Source of the DNA: a virus
Strand: one strand, 5' to 3'
DNA length: 40,663 bases
IMG/VR virus record: IMGVR_UViG_3300046331_000248
Span: 1 to 40,663 of that record
Every line of letters starts with the position of its first letter. Within the stretch, counting starts at the first letter, position 1. Both the position numbers and the translations under genes were made by a program. Positions 7,812-17,450 of this stretch are shown in pieces. Under the pieces are notes generated by a model. It was not told where the DNA came from. It did not search any database and saw only the letters and a program-made list of their open reading frames with translations.

Positions 7812-7976
7812 ATGAGTGAAAAAGTAGACTATCATCAAGTACAAATACAGCAATATCACAATACTCTTGAAAAAGAGAGAACTGAGCATATCTTAGAAGA
7901 AAAGAAAAACAATACTATAATAATCATCCTAATAATGATTATTTTTGTGATTCTAGTTCTTGGCACTAAACACTAG
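7812..7976 (+). CDS. Small tail-anchored membrane protein on the opposite strand (54 aa)
   Basis: The gene lies alone on the plus strand within a 23-kb minus-strand late block. Residues about 1-34 are charged and likely helical (coiled-coil-like, Glu/Lys/Gln rich). Residues about 35-51 form one strongly hydrophobic helix near the C-terminus. It has its own extended -10 promoter and ends (TAG) two bases before the convergent stop of the internal virion gene. Placement, orientation and own promoter are those of a moron, a gene added to a phage that can be expressed independently. A membrane function such as superinfection exclusion or holin/antiholin activity is possible but unproven. Confidence 0.65.
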   Translation: MSEKVDYHQVQIQQYHNTLEKERTEHILEEKKNNTIIIILIMIIFVILVLGTKH

Positions 7977-7978
7977 AT

Positions 7979-9694
7979 CTACTTCTTTTTAGAACCGTAA
8001 GTATTAGTTGCAATACCTAAGGCATCTGCAATTGTTGTTAATACAATATTTGCTGATTTAGGATCTTGTAATGAACTTATGGTATTAGTAATAGGAAGTG
8101 GAGCAAGAAGGTTTATTAATTCTCCCTGATATTCGTTTTTCTTTGACGGCAAGAAGCTAATAGGGTTACCGTTAAAATCTTGCTGACTTAGTAGGTCTTT
8201 AATTAAAGAAGATATTGGAGATAGTTTGTTTTCACCAAAAGCAATAACTACATCCACCCCTGTCTTTGAACCGTATGTACCCGTACCTAGTTTTGTAACC
8301 TTACCAGTTGTACTACTTTTTGTTGATTGCTTTACTATTCTTGCAGCCAAGGTTACAAGAGATTCCATACCTCCACCAATAGAGAATCTTGTATTTCCAA
8401 TTTTAATCTTTCCGAAATCAGAAGATCTTGGATCAAATTCAACACTTCCAGGGCGTAACGCCTCGGCTATTCCCATTATTGTTGCCATACCTCCTACGGC
8501 TTTGAATAAATTAGTAGCAGCTTGTTTTCTTACAAATGGAGTTACCCCTTTCTGTAGTTGATGAGCAGTTAAAAAATCAAAAGAAGATTTAAGGTTTTTA
8601 GGTGAAAAGAATATAGTATTAACTTCTTTTCCTATCTTTTCTAGTGAACCAAGACTACCTCGACCTGTAAGAGAATTAACTAGCTTACCAATACTTTCTG
8701 ATTGAGCTTTGTCAGCAAGATTAACCCCTTGTTCTTGAGCAAGATTTATCATTTTATCTGCTATATCTGCACGCATACGATAAAGAAATCCTGTATATGC
8801 AGTTTCAGATGCCTTATAAAGTCTTCCAAATAGGGGTATCTTTTCAGGTAGGGCAGTAGGAAAGGCTTCTTCAAGGTTGCCTATATCTAATTTCATATTC
8901 TTAAACATTCCATTTCTAGCGTTAGGCCTAGAAAGTATTTCAGCTCTTACACCATCTATTATTGTATTGTTTGAGGGCTTAGATCCTAATTGTTTAGCAA
9001 TATCAACAAAAGACTGAGAGGCATTTTTTGCCCAAATAGTAGGATTTGTAAACATTGTCTTCCATCCCTGTCTAAATATTGAACTGTTATCAAGTGAAGC
9101 TTTAATACCTTTAGCAACACCAGCCAAATTTGAAACTTGTTCTATAGTTCCACTAGCAGGGTCTTTTTTTATTGACTTAAAAATATCATTTAAAGATTGT
9201 TTACCGTTCTCTAATTTAATATCGTTAACATAATTATTAAGAGCAACTTCAGAGGCTCCATACTCTAATCCACTATTAGGATTAGCTTTTGCTTTATTAA
9301 ACTTATTTGCAAGCTCAGAGATTTTCTGTGCTTGTTCTGCTGTTACTTCTGTACCTAGTCTGTGTGCAGCAAGATCATTAAAGAAAGATTCTCGCTCTAT
9401 AGGTGTCAATACTTTTCCCAATTTATTCACTCTATCAATAAGCTCTCTTTGTATTTTAGGTTTTAGCCCAGCAACAGATTTAACCCAACTAATCATAGCT
9501 GTTTCTTGGTTCTTCATTAGAAGCTTACTTTCAAATAAGGCATTAACACCTGGAGCATCTCCTCCTCCTACAAACTGCGAAAGCAAAGCCCTACGCTCCT
9601 CACTACTCATGTTCGCCAAGGTTTCTGGATTTAATTTATTATCCTTTAGTCCTTGTACAAATCTATCAACTAATTCTTTTGGTAGGCAAATCAT
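7979..9694 (-). CDS. Internal virion / ejection protein C
   Basis: The longest frame begins with TTG at 9721 inside the previous gene; the ATG at 9694, directly after that gene's stop, is the better start (571 aa). It is mostly helical with a hydrophobic segment near the middle (about 390-410, AVGGMATIMGIAEAL). Its C-terminal half resembles large internal proteins of podoviruses that are ejected with the DNA. It is the third of three consecutive large genes (after 11218-13266 and 9699-11216) placed between tail hub and fibres, the position of P22 gp7/gp20/gp16 and T7 gp14-16. No peptidoglycan-cutting motif was found. Function is assigned from position and character. Confidence 0.55.
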   Translation of the reverse strand: MICLPKELVDRFVQGLKDNKLNPETLANMSSEERRALLSQFVGGGDAPGVNALFESKLLMKNQETAMISWVKSVAGLKPKIQRELIDRVNKLGKVLTPIERESFFNDLAAHRLGTEVTAEQAQKISELANKFNKAKANPNSGLEYGASEVALNNYVNDIKLENGKQSLNDIFKSIKKDPASGTIEQVSNLAGVAKGIKASLDNSSIFRQGWKTMFTNPTIWAKNASQSFVDIAKQLGSKPSNNTIIDGVRAEILSRPNARNGMFKNMKLDIGNLEEAFPTALPEKIPLFGRLYKASETAYTGFLYRMRADIADKMINLAQEQGVNLADKAQSESIGKLVNSLTGRGSLGSLEKIGKEVNTIFFSPKNLKSSFDFLTAHQLQKGVTPFVRKQAATNLFKAVGGMATIMGIAEALRPGSVEFDPRSSDFGKIKIGNTRFSIGGGMESLVTLAARIVKQSTKSSTTGKVTKLGTGTYGSKTGVDVVIAFGENKLSPISSLIKDLLSQQDFNGNPISFLPSKKNEYQGELINLLAPLPITNTISSLQDPKSANIVLTTIADALGIATNTYGSKKK

Positions 9695-9698
9695 ATAT

Positions 9699-11216
9699 TT
9701 AACATTGAATACTATTAACAAATTCCGAGAATGACTGTTTAGTTAGAGACTTCTTAATTGTGTCCTGAAACTGTTTTTCACCTTCAAAAGCTATTTGTTG
9801 TTTAAGGGCACCAACATCCTTACCTTGTCTTTTAGTAACTGCTTTTTCTAGGCCACTGTTAAGATTAGTCATGATTTCTACGGCATCACCTGGGTTATTA
9901 AGGACTTGAGAAGCTCTAAGTGTAGAAGCAGCCTTACTCTTTTCTGTGGCAATCTTAGACTTAGCAAGAAGTCTCTGTGTTTGAAAATCTCCCTCTGCTA
10001 TTGCTTTATTCTTTACAGCATTAAATGCAACTTGTGGATTGAGATCATTTGGTACAATTCCATTAATTAAGTTGTTGGTAAACTCTGGGTTGTTATTAAG
10101 ATGGTCTGTAACTTTTGCTATCTGGTCAGCCTCATTAAAACCTTTATATACAGCTTTCTCTTCAGGTAGTAACTCAGCAATACCTTGTTTTACAAAACTA
10201 TCATTAATATTATTTGCTTCACTTGTTACTCTCTTAAAACCATTTGTAGAAGATTTAGGTACATTCGTGTCATTCAAAGAAATAGGACTCTCTAAGGAGC
10301 TTGTGGGGCTTTGTCCAAAATCAGTGTTTTTTGAACCTTGTGTAGTAACGTCGTTTGACACAGGTTTCTCCATTTTAGGTGCTTCCATAGGAGTACCATC
10401 TGGATTAAGTTTCTTTAAGGTGACTGTTCTAGGGTTCTGATTTATAGGTTCGTATTTAAAAGTACTAGGGGTAACAGTAGGTCTTGCTTCTGTTTGAATA
10501 GTAGGCAAATCTGATTTAGGCTTAGCTCCCATTTGAATAATAGGGAGTTCACTATCAGGTGTATACGGTTCATAATTTACCTTACCTTCAGCATTAAGAG
10601 GGTTAGGCTGTGTACCTCCTCGAGTAACGGGAGGGGGAAGTACACCTTCGCTAATAGTAGTTGGTACAACAGGGGCTTCTTTTGCAATCTTTACACCCTT
10701 CTTACCCCAACTAAACATAGGAGCAAGTTTTGCAAAGCCCACACCTGCGACAGCACCTATAGCCCCACCAATAGCTGTGTCTTTAAGTACCTTCTTTGTA
10801 CTGTTTCCTTCTGCAACAGAATGTCCACCTGATCCAAGAGCACCAGTTAGTCCCTCTATACCTGCAATCTTAGTAAGACTATTTTTTGCTAAACCACTAG
10901 CACCTACACCGTAAGATACAGTTTCAACTGCACGTCCGATGTCTTTGATAACATCCTTCTTATTCATTGAAGGTTTGATGTCACCTAGGTATTTAGATTT
11001 AACAGTTTGCTCTTCTGGAGTAAAACCTTTTAATGCAGCAAGCATTTGTCCCGGTCGGACAGCTATTGTTGCAGGTGCTCTGGCTAGATCACGAATAAGC
11101 CCACCAGCTAGGGTAGGGTCAGGTCTTTTAGTTTTAGGTAGTGTCCTTGTAAAATCACTATTCTTATCTTTTTCTTCAGTTGTTTTGGCATTCCATGAAA
11201 ATACAGGCTCTGGCAT
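9699..11216 (-). CDS. Internal virion / ejection protein B
   Basis: The 505-residue protein has a proline-rich, low-complexity middle (about 180-330). Residues about 146-166 are glycine-rich and hydrophobic (AIGGAIGAVAGVG), a glycine-zipper-like membrane-inserting segment. The C-terminal third is helical. Such features suit a protein stored in the capsid that inserts into the host envelope to form a conduit for DNA. It starts one base after the stop of the preceding gene, indicating tight coupling. Homology cannot be confirmed by eye. Confidence 0.55.
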   Translation of the reverse strand: MPEPVFSWNAKTTEEKDKNSDFTRTLPKTKRPDPTLAGGLIRDLARAPATIAVRPGQMLAALKGFTPEEQTVKSKYLGDIKPSMNKKDVIKDIGRAVETVSYGVGASGLAKNSLTKIAGIEGLTGALGSGGHSVAEGNSTKKVLKDTAIGGAIGAVAGVGFAKLAPMFSWGKKGVKIAKEAPVVPTTISEGVLPPPVTRGGTQPNPLNAEGKVNYEPYTPDSELPIIQMGAKPKSDLPTIQTEARPTVTPSTFKYEPINQNPRTVTLKKLNPDGTPMEAPKMEKPVSNDVTTQGSKNTDFGQSPTSSLESPISLNDTNVPKSSTNGFKRVTSEANNINDSFVKQGIAELLPEEKAVYKGFNEADQIAKVTDHLNNNPEFTNNLINGIVPNDLNPQVAFNAVKNKAIAEGDFQTQRLLAKSKIATEKSKAASTLRASQVLNNPGDAVEIMTNLNSGLEKAVTKRQGKDVGALKQQIAFEGEKQFQDTIKKSLTKQSFSEFVNSIQC

Positions 11217-11217
11217 A

Positions 11218-13266
11218 TTATTGTTCTCCTTTTGTTATATATTTATTGAATGCATTATATGTAGTTGCCGGCATTCCGGTAGATTTTGCAATTGATTTTA
11301 AAGAGTGTCCCTTATTAAGTAAGTCCTGTATTTGTACAATATCTGCACTAGAAGCTCCTGCGACTTCAAGTTCTGAGGCAATCTTTATAGAATCTTTACC
11401 TGTACCTAAAACAAGTTCTTCTCCTGCGTATGTTGGTTTACCTAGTGAACCACTATTATTACTTGCGTTTTTTCCATACAGATAATCAGCAGCAGCCTTT
11501 CTATCTTTTGGGTTAATTCCACCTGCTTGTAATTTTAATAATTGCGTTGGAGTAAAACCTCCTCCTGTGCCAGAGCCTTTCTTAGCAAACATAGCATTTG
11601 TTAGTTTGTTTGTCTCAATACGTCCATCAGCACCAATAAGACTTGGAATACTCTTTAGGTTTACCCCCTTACCTGCAAGAAGCATAAAGTTAGAGTTGTA
11701 CTTATCAGCGTTAGATTTAGCTTCAGCTTTATATTTATCAGTTTGTGTACGCATTGATGTCGCATATTTATCTGTGATATTGTAGATTTCTTTAGAAGCT
11801 GTTTGTTGTGCTTTAAAGATTTCTTTACGAACATCTGTTTCTGATTTAGATATATCTTCATTGATAGATTGAATATCTTCATCCCTTTTTATTTCAAGAT
11901 CATTGATAGTTTTAGTTAAGTCTATTTGTATCTTACGATTAGCAAATTTAAGCTTTGTATCAAGATCTGTTTTTTGCTTTTGGTATTTCTGTTCAAGAGT
12001 TGCGAGGGCAAGAGGGGCAGCACCAGTGGTCTGAAGAGCCCCAAGTTTAGCAAGCATACCTGTCATGTAATTTTTGGCATTCTGACGGTTAAGTTCTGTT
12101 TCAGCTTGTGCAGACTCTACATCAGCATTGTTTTTTTCTATTTCATATTGAGCTTGTTCACGATTACTCTTTTCAGCACTAAGTTGTTTTTCTTCAACAA
12201 TTCTTTTCTTTTCAGCAGCAAGAGTTCTTTGTTGTTCTAATACACCTATAGTTTCTTTAGTTCCAAAATATAGATTACTAAGATCTTTTGGAATACTATA
12301 ATTTCTCATTATTTCTTCTTCTGCAAGTCCTTTCTCTTGTATGAGAGCATTTTTTGCTTGCACACCTTGTGGGGTATTTGTATTTTGTATTCTATCAAGA
12401 TAAGTAGCAGTATCTTGTGCAGGGAGTATGTCGTTTGTAACAGGAACAATCTTACTAGCAATCATTGCTGGAGTTCCACCTGCCTTCATATAACCCTCTA
12501 AACTCTTTTGAAGTTCAGGGTTGTTATTTAGGTTATTGTAGAAGTCTTGAGCATTAGTAAAATTATTCGCAAATTGTGAAGTAAAAGAATCAACAATTGA
12601 TTTTTTGTTTTCATCAGGCTTAGAGTTATATTTCCAAGGATCTTGTGTGATACCGTCAATAGAAACCTTAAACTTATCAGCGGTTTTTTTAGAGTTAGCA
12701 ATAGAATCTGTATTAAAAGAATATGAAGTACTGTCAGATGTTTGAGCAAGAAGTTCATCTCTTTTTGCTTCTGCCATTTGATTAGCTTCTTCTGCTGTTC
12801 TACCAGTATATTCATTAGCATTAAAGCCAGGGAGTTTACCAAGACCATAAGATTGAGCAAGCTCAACAGCTTCTTGAGAAGAAAGTGTTTTTATCTTAGG
12901 AGCTTCATTATTACCCTGATCGTTTAATCCATCTGGTGTATTATAAGTCATGTTACCACTAGGTTGATTATATGACATATTGTTATAAGTCATCCCGCTA
13001 GTAGGAGCTACTGTTGTACCAGTATATTTACTAAATGGTGCTAATCCATCTGGTGTATTATAAGTCATGTTACCACTAGGTTGATTATATGACATATTGT
13101 TATAAGTCATATTTGGACCTGGTTCAACAACAGTTTTTTTAATTGTTTTTACTGCTGGCTTAATAGTCGGTTTTACTATTGGTTTATATGTATTAGCAAC
13201 GACATTGTTTATTTTTTTAACAATGTTTTGTGCTAGTGGAGAATTTGAATATGATGGTATTGCCAT
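11218..13266 (-). CDS. Internal virion / ejection protein A with tandem Tyr-Asn repeats
   Basis: This 682-residue protein has a basic Pro/Lys-rich N-terminus and two identical 23-residue blocks starting MTYNNMSYNQPSG, about 16 residues apart. Long coiled-coil stretches follow (about 330-560, rich in Glu, Lys, Gln and Ala), then a C-terminal helical domain. Long coiled coils plus flexible repeats and its position after the tail-hub genes suggest an internal core or ejection protein. The duplicated blocks are identical in DNA, which implies a recent duplication or gene conversion. No enzymatic motif was seen. Confidence 0.55.
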   Translation of the reverse strand: MAIPSYSNSPLAQNIVKKINNVVANTYKPIVKPTIKPAVKTIKKTVVEPGPNMTYNNMSYNQPSGNMTYNTPDGLAPFSKYTGTTVAPTSGMTYNNMSYNQPSGNMTYNTPDGLNDQGNNEAPKIKTLSSQEAVELAQSYGLGKLPGFNANEYTGRTAEEANQMAEAKRDELLAQTSDSTSYSFNTDSIANSKKTADKFKVSIDGITQDPWKYNSKPDENKKSIVDSFTSQFANNFTNAQDFYNNLNNNPELQKSLEGYMKAGGTPAMIASKIVPVTNDILPAQDTATYLDRIQNTNTPQGVQAKNALIQEKGLAEEEIMRNYSIPKDLSNLYFGTKETIGVLEQQRTLAAEKKRIVEEKQLSAEKSNREQAQYEIEKNNADVESAQAETELNRQNAKNYMTGMLAKLGALQTTGAAPLALATLEQKYQKQKTDLDTKLKFANRKIQIDLTKTINDLEIKRDEDIQSINEDISKSETDVRKEIFKAQQTASKEIYNITDKYATSMRTQTDKYKAEAKSNADKYNSNFMLLAGKGVNLKSIPSLIGADGRIETNKLTNAMFAKKGSGTGGGFTPTQLLKLQAGGINPKDRKAAADYLYGKNASNNSGSLGKPTYAGEELVLGTGKDSIKIASELEVAGASSADIVQIQDLLNKGHSLKSIAKSTGMPATTYNAFNKYITKGEQ
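12925..12993 (-). repeat. 69-bp exact direct repeat, copy 1
   Basis: This stretch is identical to 13042-13110 and lies in frame inside internal virion protein A, encoding the downstream Tyr/Asn-rich block. The repeat period is 117 bases (39 codons), so copy-number change would keep the frame. Confidence 0.9.
13042..13110 (-). repeat. 69-bp exact direct repeat, copy 2
   Basis: Identical to 12925-12993; it encodes the N-terminal copy of the MTYNNMSYNQPSG block. Confidence 0.9.
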
Positions 13267-13267
13267 A

Positions 13268-15067
13268 TTATGCTATTGGGTAAAAGAAATTAGTTCCTCC
13301 TGCAAATGAATAAGTTGAACCTTTTGATATTGGATATGTTGATGTGGAGGTACCTATCATACCGTCTGTTTCGGCTGTATAAGTATAAGAATTAACTTTA
13401 GCAATACCTGTTCCTTGGATAGTTTTAACTGAGGCTATTTGTAGTGTTGTGCTAGATAAAGCCTTACCTATTTCTTTACCATAAGTACCCATTGTTGTTG
13501 CAATTGTACCGTTTGTATTTTGCAAATAGTAAATTCTTCCGGGTGTTAAACCTGTTAAACCACTAGCAATAGAAGATGTAGTTATACTAACATTAGCTCC
13601 TACTGCAACAGTACTATCAGCAAAACCTATAAAATCAATTAAAGGGTCATTTGCTGAAGATATAGATGAGTTTGTTGGCAACACACCAAAAGAAAATGTA
13701 GTAGTTGCTGGGGCAAGAGATATTGCAAACATTGCAAATGTTGGACTACCACCACCAGTAGTTGTTGAGGTTTGAGTAATAGTTGTAGTAAGTGTTTCGT
13801 TTATTTTTCCAGTAAAACTAGAAACAAATAATGCATAACCAGCTAAATATCCAGTTGAAAGGTTAGCATTTGTGGCAGCAGAACTGTATTTAGAAGTAAA
13901 ATTACTTGTTGCAGTGCTAAAACTACCGCTAAGTCCTTGTGTAAAACCAATTGCTTGAATACCAGCCCCTCCAGAAATAGTTGAAAAACCGGATATTGTT
14001 AAACTAGTTCCTGTTTTAGCAGATGCTTCTACACCCGTTGCTTGATTTACATTGGCATATGAGTTAGCAGAGATGCCTGTAATACCTGTGGCTGTAACAG
14101 AAACACTATTTGAACCAGAAACGGGTGCTGCTAGTTTATATAAATAAAATGAATTACCTACACCAGAAATAGCGACACTATCAACTAATGACATTGTTAC
14201 TCCACTATATTGAACTAGGGTAGGAGTAGAATTACAAACTATTGCAACTAATAAATACCTATTTGCTCCAGTACCAACAGTGTGTACCATAGATTGATTT
14301 GTGGTACTTGCATATCCAGTGTTAGTACTGTTATCAAATATAATACCTCCGTCACTTTGAATAAACCTTGATAGACTAACAGCTTGACCTGCAGTAATTG
14401 CAGAGCCAGCCACCAGAGTTGTTTTTGATAAACCGTAGTTTGCAAGAGCTGTAGCCCGTTGCACAGCACCAGTTCCTACTGTATCTGCATTATCAATTAA
14501 TTTATTACTAGAAGACACAGCAGTACCTGAAGTACCGACCATTGCATCATTTTCATTTTGAGTAGGAACACGAGGGTCGCTAGTTTCAACTACAATAGGA
14601 TCTGTTGGTGTTCCAGAAGCAACAGATAGTTTAGATCTTCCTGATAAAGAATTTGTTGCAGCAGGAGTTCCTGTTATGGCAAGAGCGTCTACATAAGCTT
14701 TGTTTGATGCATCTGTAGATAGTATAGGAGTTGGTATAACAGAACCTGTTCCATATTTAGTAGCAATATCTGCATTAAGGTCAGCCCAGTGTTGAGCGGT
14801 GATATTCATACGAATAGGTTCACCTACGACATGGCTTTGAGCAGTAGTACCACCAACACCACGAACAGAAACAGTTATAAAGTCTCCAGTACCATCTGTA
14901 CCAGTAGCAGTATATTGAACAATCTCTCTAAGAGATGAGTTGTTAGGAGAGATAACAAGATAACCAGAACTTACTGTTGGTTTTGTTGTCAGATATATAG
15001 TTGTAGCTCCTGATGTACAAGCGATTAAGATAGTTTGTTTATAGAAGTTCTGAAGGGTGGTCGGCAT
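13268..15067 (-). CDS. Beta-rich virion protein, probable tail fibre or baseplate component
   Basis: The 599-residue protein starts with a domain (about 1-110) holding TSGATTIYLTTKP and VRGVGGTTAQSHVVGEPIR. That pattern is common at the N-terminus of phage tail or baseplate proteins that attach fibres. The long remainder is Ser/Thr/Gly-rich with alternating hydrophobic residues, typical of extended beta structure. It has its own promoter (15088-15116) and is followed without a gap by the internal virion genes. A fibre adaptor or needle-like role is the best guess. Confidence 0.6.
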   Translation of the reverse strand: MPTTLQNFYKQTILIACTSGATTIYLTTKPTVSSGYLVISPNNSSLREIVQYTATGTDGTGDFITVSVRGVGGTTAQSHVVGEPIRMNITAQHWADLNADIATKYGTGSVIPTPILSTDASNKAYVDALAITGTPAATNSLSGRSKLSVASGTPTDPIVVETSDPRVPTQNENDAMVGTSGTAVSSSNKLIDNADTVGTGAVQRATALANYGLSKTTLVAGSAITAGQAVSLSRFIQSDGGIIFDNSTNTGYASTTNQSMVHTVGTGANRYLLVAIVCNSTPTLVQYSGVTMSLVDSVAISGVGNSFYLYKLAAPVSGSNSVSVTATGITGISANSYANVNQATGVEASAKTGTSLTISGFSTISGGAGIQAIGFTQGLSGSFSTATSNFTSKYSSAATNANLSTGYLAGYALFVSSFTGKINETLTTTITQTSTTTGGGSPTFAMFAISLAPATTTFSFGVLPTNSSISSANDPLIDFIGFADSTVAVGANVSITTSSIASGLTGLTPGRIYYLQNTNGTIATTMGTYGKEIGKALSSTTLQIASVKTIQGTGIAKVNSYTYTAETDGMIGTSTSTYPISKGSTYSFAGGTNFFYPIA

Positions 15068-15087
15068 AGTATAGTTTAATCGTGTAT

Positions 15088-15116
15088 ATTATAACACGAA
15101 ATTAGTGTTTTGTAAA
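15088..15116 (-). promoter_or_regulatory. Promoter before the fibre-like / internal virion genes
   Basis: Minus strand TTTACA (15111-15116) and TATAAT (15088-15093) are 17 bases apart. The spacer begins and ends like that of the promoter at 7745-7773. Confidence 0.85.
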
Positions 15117-15117
15117 G

Positions 15118-16914
15118 TTATAATGATATTATTCCTGATGGTTTAAACATCTTTCTAGGTTGTTTCATTCCAATTAGACTATATTCTGCGATGTTAAAGG
15201 TTTCTCCTGCTGTTGAATTAGACAAACCAATAATCATATCTTGAGACTTGCCTAAAAATGAAAGTCTTTTTTTGATAAAAGGACTAGTATCGATTGTTTG
15301 TCCATAAGAGTCAGCAACCAAACCTTCACCCACATCCACTTCACCTATAGCTCCAAGATCATCTTCAATATCATTTCCAACATAGAAAGTTTTTGATTTT
15401 GTATACCTGAGGTCGTTTGCATCAAACTTGAGTGTTACCAAAACATTTGCAGATAGGTTCTTAAACATTAAGTCCAAGTATCGATAGGTATTAAAATTAT
15501 TAAAATCTTTATCTTCTACCTTTCTAAAGAATACTTGAGAGGGAACTCCAGCCCCGTTGTCGTTTAGTAGCACATTGTCCCACTTTAGTACTCCATAAGG
15601 GGTAGCACTTTTAGCAGAGTAGAGAACGTCATCAACTTCAATAAGATCTAGTATCTGAGATTTGATACGTGAAGCATATTTAGTCCAAGCATTTTTATAG
15701 AGTAAGTGACAAACAAACGTTGTTTCATTGTATGAATTAGCAAGAGGTACAGAAAGATAAAAACGTCTATTGTTATAACCAACAGTTGTTAAAGGTGTAT
15801 TTGCAAATGGTATTTTTAATAGTGTTTCTTTAATAGATTCCGAGATAACGGCAGGATTAACACCGAGGACACCAAGTTGTTGGTCTTTAAATCCAATAGA
15901 TCGAACTTCTTGTCCGGTAAAAAACCAAAGGTCATTTTCAACCCAACAAACAGCCTTACGAGAACATGCACCATATGTACCTGATTGAAGCTCTAGTTTA
16001 GGAACAAAGAGTGATACAACTTGATCGTAGGTAAACGTGAGTTTCCAAATTGTTTCTTTTTTAAATATAAGAAGAGTTCCATAATAATTCTCTAGGGTTT
16101 GTACAAAATCTGTACCAAGTGGTTTGATAATATCTGTTCCAGAAAATGTTGTAGGGGTAGCTACACCTGAATAATAGATAGTCAAAGGCTCTGTTGTAGA
16201 ACCAGAAATAAACATTCTGTCTTCAAAAATCTCTAAGGTGTTTCCTTTTGGAGCTGTTGGATATTGAGTAAAGGTTGTACCATCCCATCTAAAGTATGAC
16301 TCAACACCATTACAGCCATACAAGATGTCATCATAAACAATAAAGCCAAAGTATGCACCAGCAGTAAATGAGTTAGTATTTAGGAATACAGAGTGAACAC
16401 CTGATTGTGTACCACTTGTGTTTACAGCTGTACCACCAAAAGTCAGCGATACCTGAAAGTCATTAGCGGTAAGACCGGCAGAGAGTACGTAGTAAGTAGT
16501 TCCAACCGTAATACCTGTAGGAAGTGCTCCAGTAGTAGTAAAAGAAACACTGTTACCAGCTACAAAACCGTGAGCAGTAGAAGTTATAACAGCAGGGGTA
16601 GCGATAGTGATAGTGGCAGTAGTAGAAGTATTGTTAGCGATATCAGTCCAAGTAGAACCTACAAGTCTCTGTAGTTTAGTTCCATTAGCTGTTATAAAGA
16701 AACTTGTACCATTTTTTTTCTTATAATTAAATAATGAGTGTCTTAAGGTTACATCTGTAGCACCAAGAAGGGAAGTACCAGTATCTTTTGCCAAGTAACC
16801 AGAGTCAGTAAAGTTCATATTAATAGGTACTGAACGACCTACACTATCATCAACATCAATTGCCTGAGCAAGATTCTTTTCAGTTATTACAAATTGCTGT
16901 TTTTTTAATGGCAT
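15118..16914 (-). CDS. Tail hub / nozzle protein (P22 gp10-like)
   Basis: The 598-residue protein has many short beta-propeller-like units, with repeated Trp/Tyr-rich strands such as DDILYGCNGVESYFRW, EDRMFISG and ENDLWFFTGQEVRSIG. This fold is typical of DNA-stabilisation or nozzle proteins closing the short tail of P22-like phages. Residues about 90-170 form an inserted Thr-rich domain with TAHGFVAGNSVSF and GTTYYVLSAG, a common surface module. Gene order (adaptor, HNH, this gene) matches the P22 gp4-gp10 order interrupted by an endonuclease. The assignment rests on these features and synteny. Confidence 0.72.
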   Translation of the reverse strand: MPLKKQQFVITEKNLAQAIDVDDSVGRSVPINMNFTDSGYLAKDTGTSLLGATDVTLRHSLFNYKKKNGTSFFITANGTKLQRLVGSTWTDIANNTSTTATITIATPAVITSTAHGFVAGNSVSFTTTGALPTGITVGTTYYVLSAGLTANDFQVSLTFGGTAVNTSGTQSGVHSVFLNTNSFTAGAYFGFIVYDDILYGCNGVESYFRWDGTTFTQYPTAPKGNTLEIFEDRMFISGSTTEPLTIYYSGVATPTTFSGTDIIKPLGTDFVQTLENYYGTLLIFKKETIWKLTFTYDQVVSLFVPKLELQSGTYGACSRKAVCWVENDLWFFTGQEVRSIGFKDQQLGVLGVNPAVISESIKETLLKIPFANTPLTTVGYNNRRFYLSVPLANSYNETTFVCHLLYKNAWTKYASRIKSQILDLIEVDDVLYSAKSATPYGVLKWDNVLLNDNGAGVPSQVFFRKVEDKDFNNFNTYRYLDLMFKNLSANVLVTLKFDANDLRYTKSKTFYVGNDIEDDLGAIGEVDVGEGLVADSYGQTIDTSPFIKKRLSFLGKSQDMIIGLSNSTAGETFNIAEYSLIGMKQPRKMFKPSGIISL

Positions 16915-16918
16915 AATA

Positions 16919-17449
16919 TTAACTCGTTACATTGATTAATCTAGTTTTTAGACCATAGGTATCTGTAGTCCTATGACATGGGACACAAAGTGTTCGACCA
17001 TTATCTATAGCAAATCTCAATTCTGGATATAGAGCAAATGGTTTAATATGATCTGCGTTAAGTTTTCCGCCAACAATTCCACACCATATACATGTATAGT
17101 TATCTCTTTCAAATACTGATGTTCTCCAAAGTTTGTATTCAGTCGATTGTCTAATTAATTGATTTTTAGTAGACAGACCACCTTTCCATAAATTAGATTT
17201 TTCTCCTTTGTTATAAGTTGTTGGAATGCCCTTTTTAGCAAGACTTATTTTATCTTTATGTTCTTGTGTTTTTGGTATTCCCTTTTTAGCCTTAGAAATC
17301 TTATCTCTTGTTTCTTTTGAAGGAGAACCTCTTTTTATTCCTCTTTGAGTATCACCAATTTTTTTTCTTGTTTCGTCAGAATAAACACCTGTTTTACCTT
17401 TATTCCAAGGTGTGATACCTTTTTTAAATTGTGTATCAGTACGCGGCAT
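16919..17449 (-). CDS. HNH homing endonuclease with NUMOD3 repeats
   Basis: The longest frame begins with GTG at 17473; I choose the ATG at 17449, one base past the adaptor stop, giving 176 aa. Residues about 14-80 contain several NUMOD3-type DNA-binding motifs ([23 protein letters not shown]). The C-terminal HNH domain shows CIWC (120-123), NADHIKP with His134, and CVPCHR (155-160). Such enzymes cut phage DNA lacking the insertion and copy their own gene into it. It lies between two essential morphogenesis genes without disrupting either, a typical free-standing homing gene. Confidence 0.9.
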   Translation of the reverse strand: MPRTDTQFKKGITPWNKGKTGVYSDETRKKIGDTQRGIKRGSPSKETRDKISKAKKGIPKTQEHKDKISLAKKGIPTTYNKGEKSNLWKGGLSTKNQLIRQSTEYKLWRTSVFERDNYTCIWCGIVGGKLNADHIKPFALYPELRFAIDNGRTLCVPCHRTTDTYGLKTRLINVTS

Positions 17450-17450
17450 A

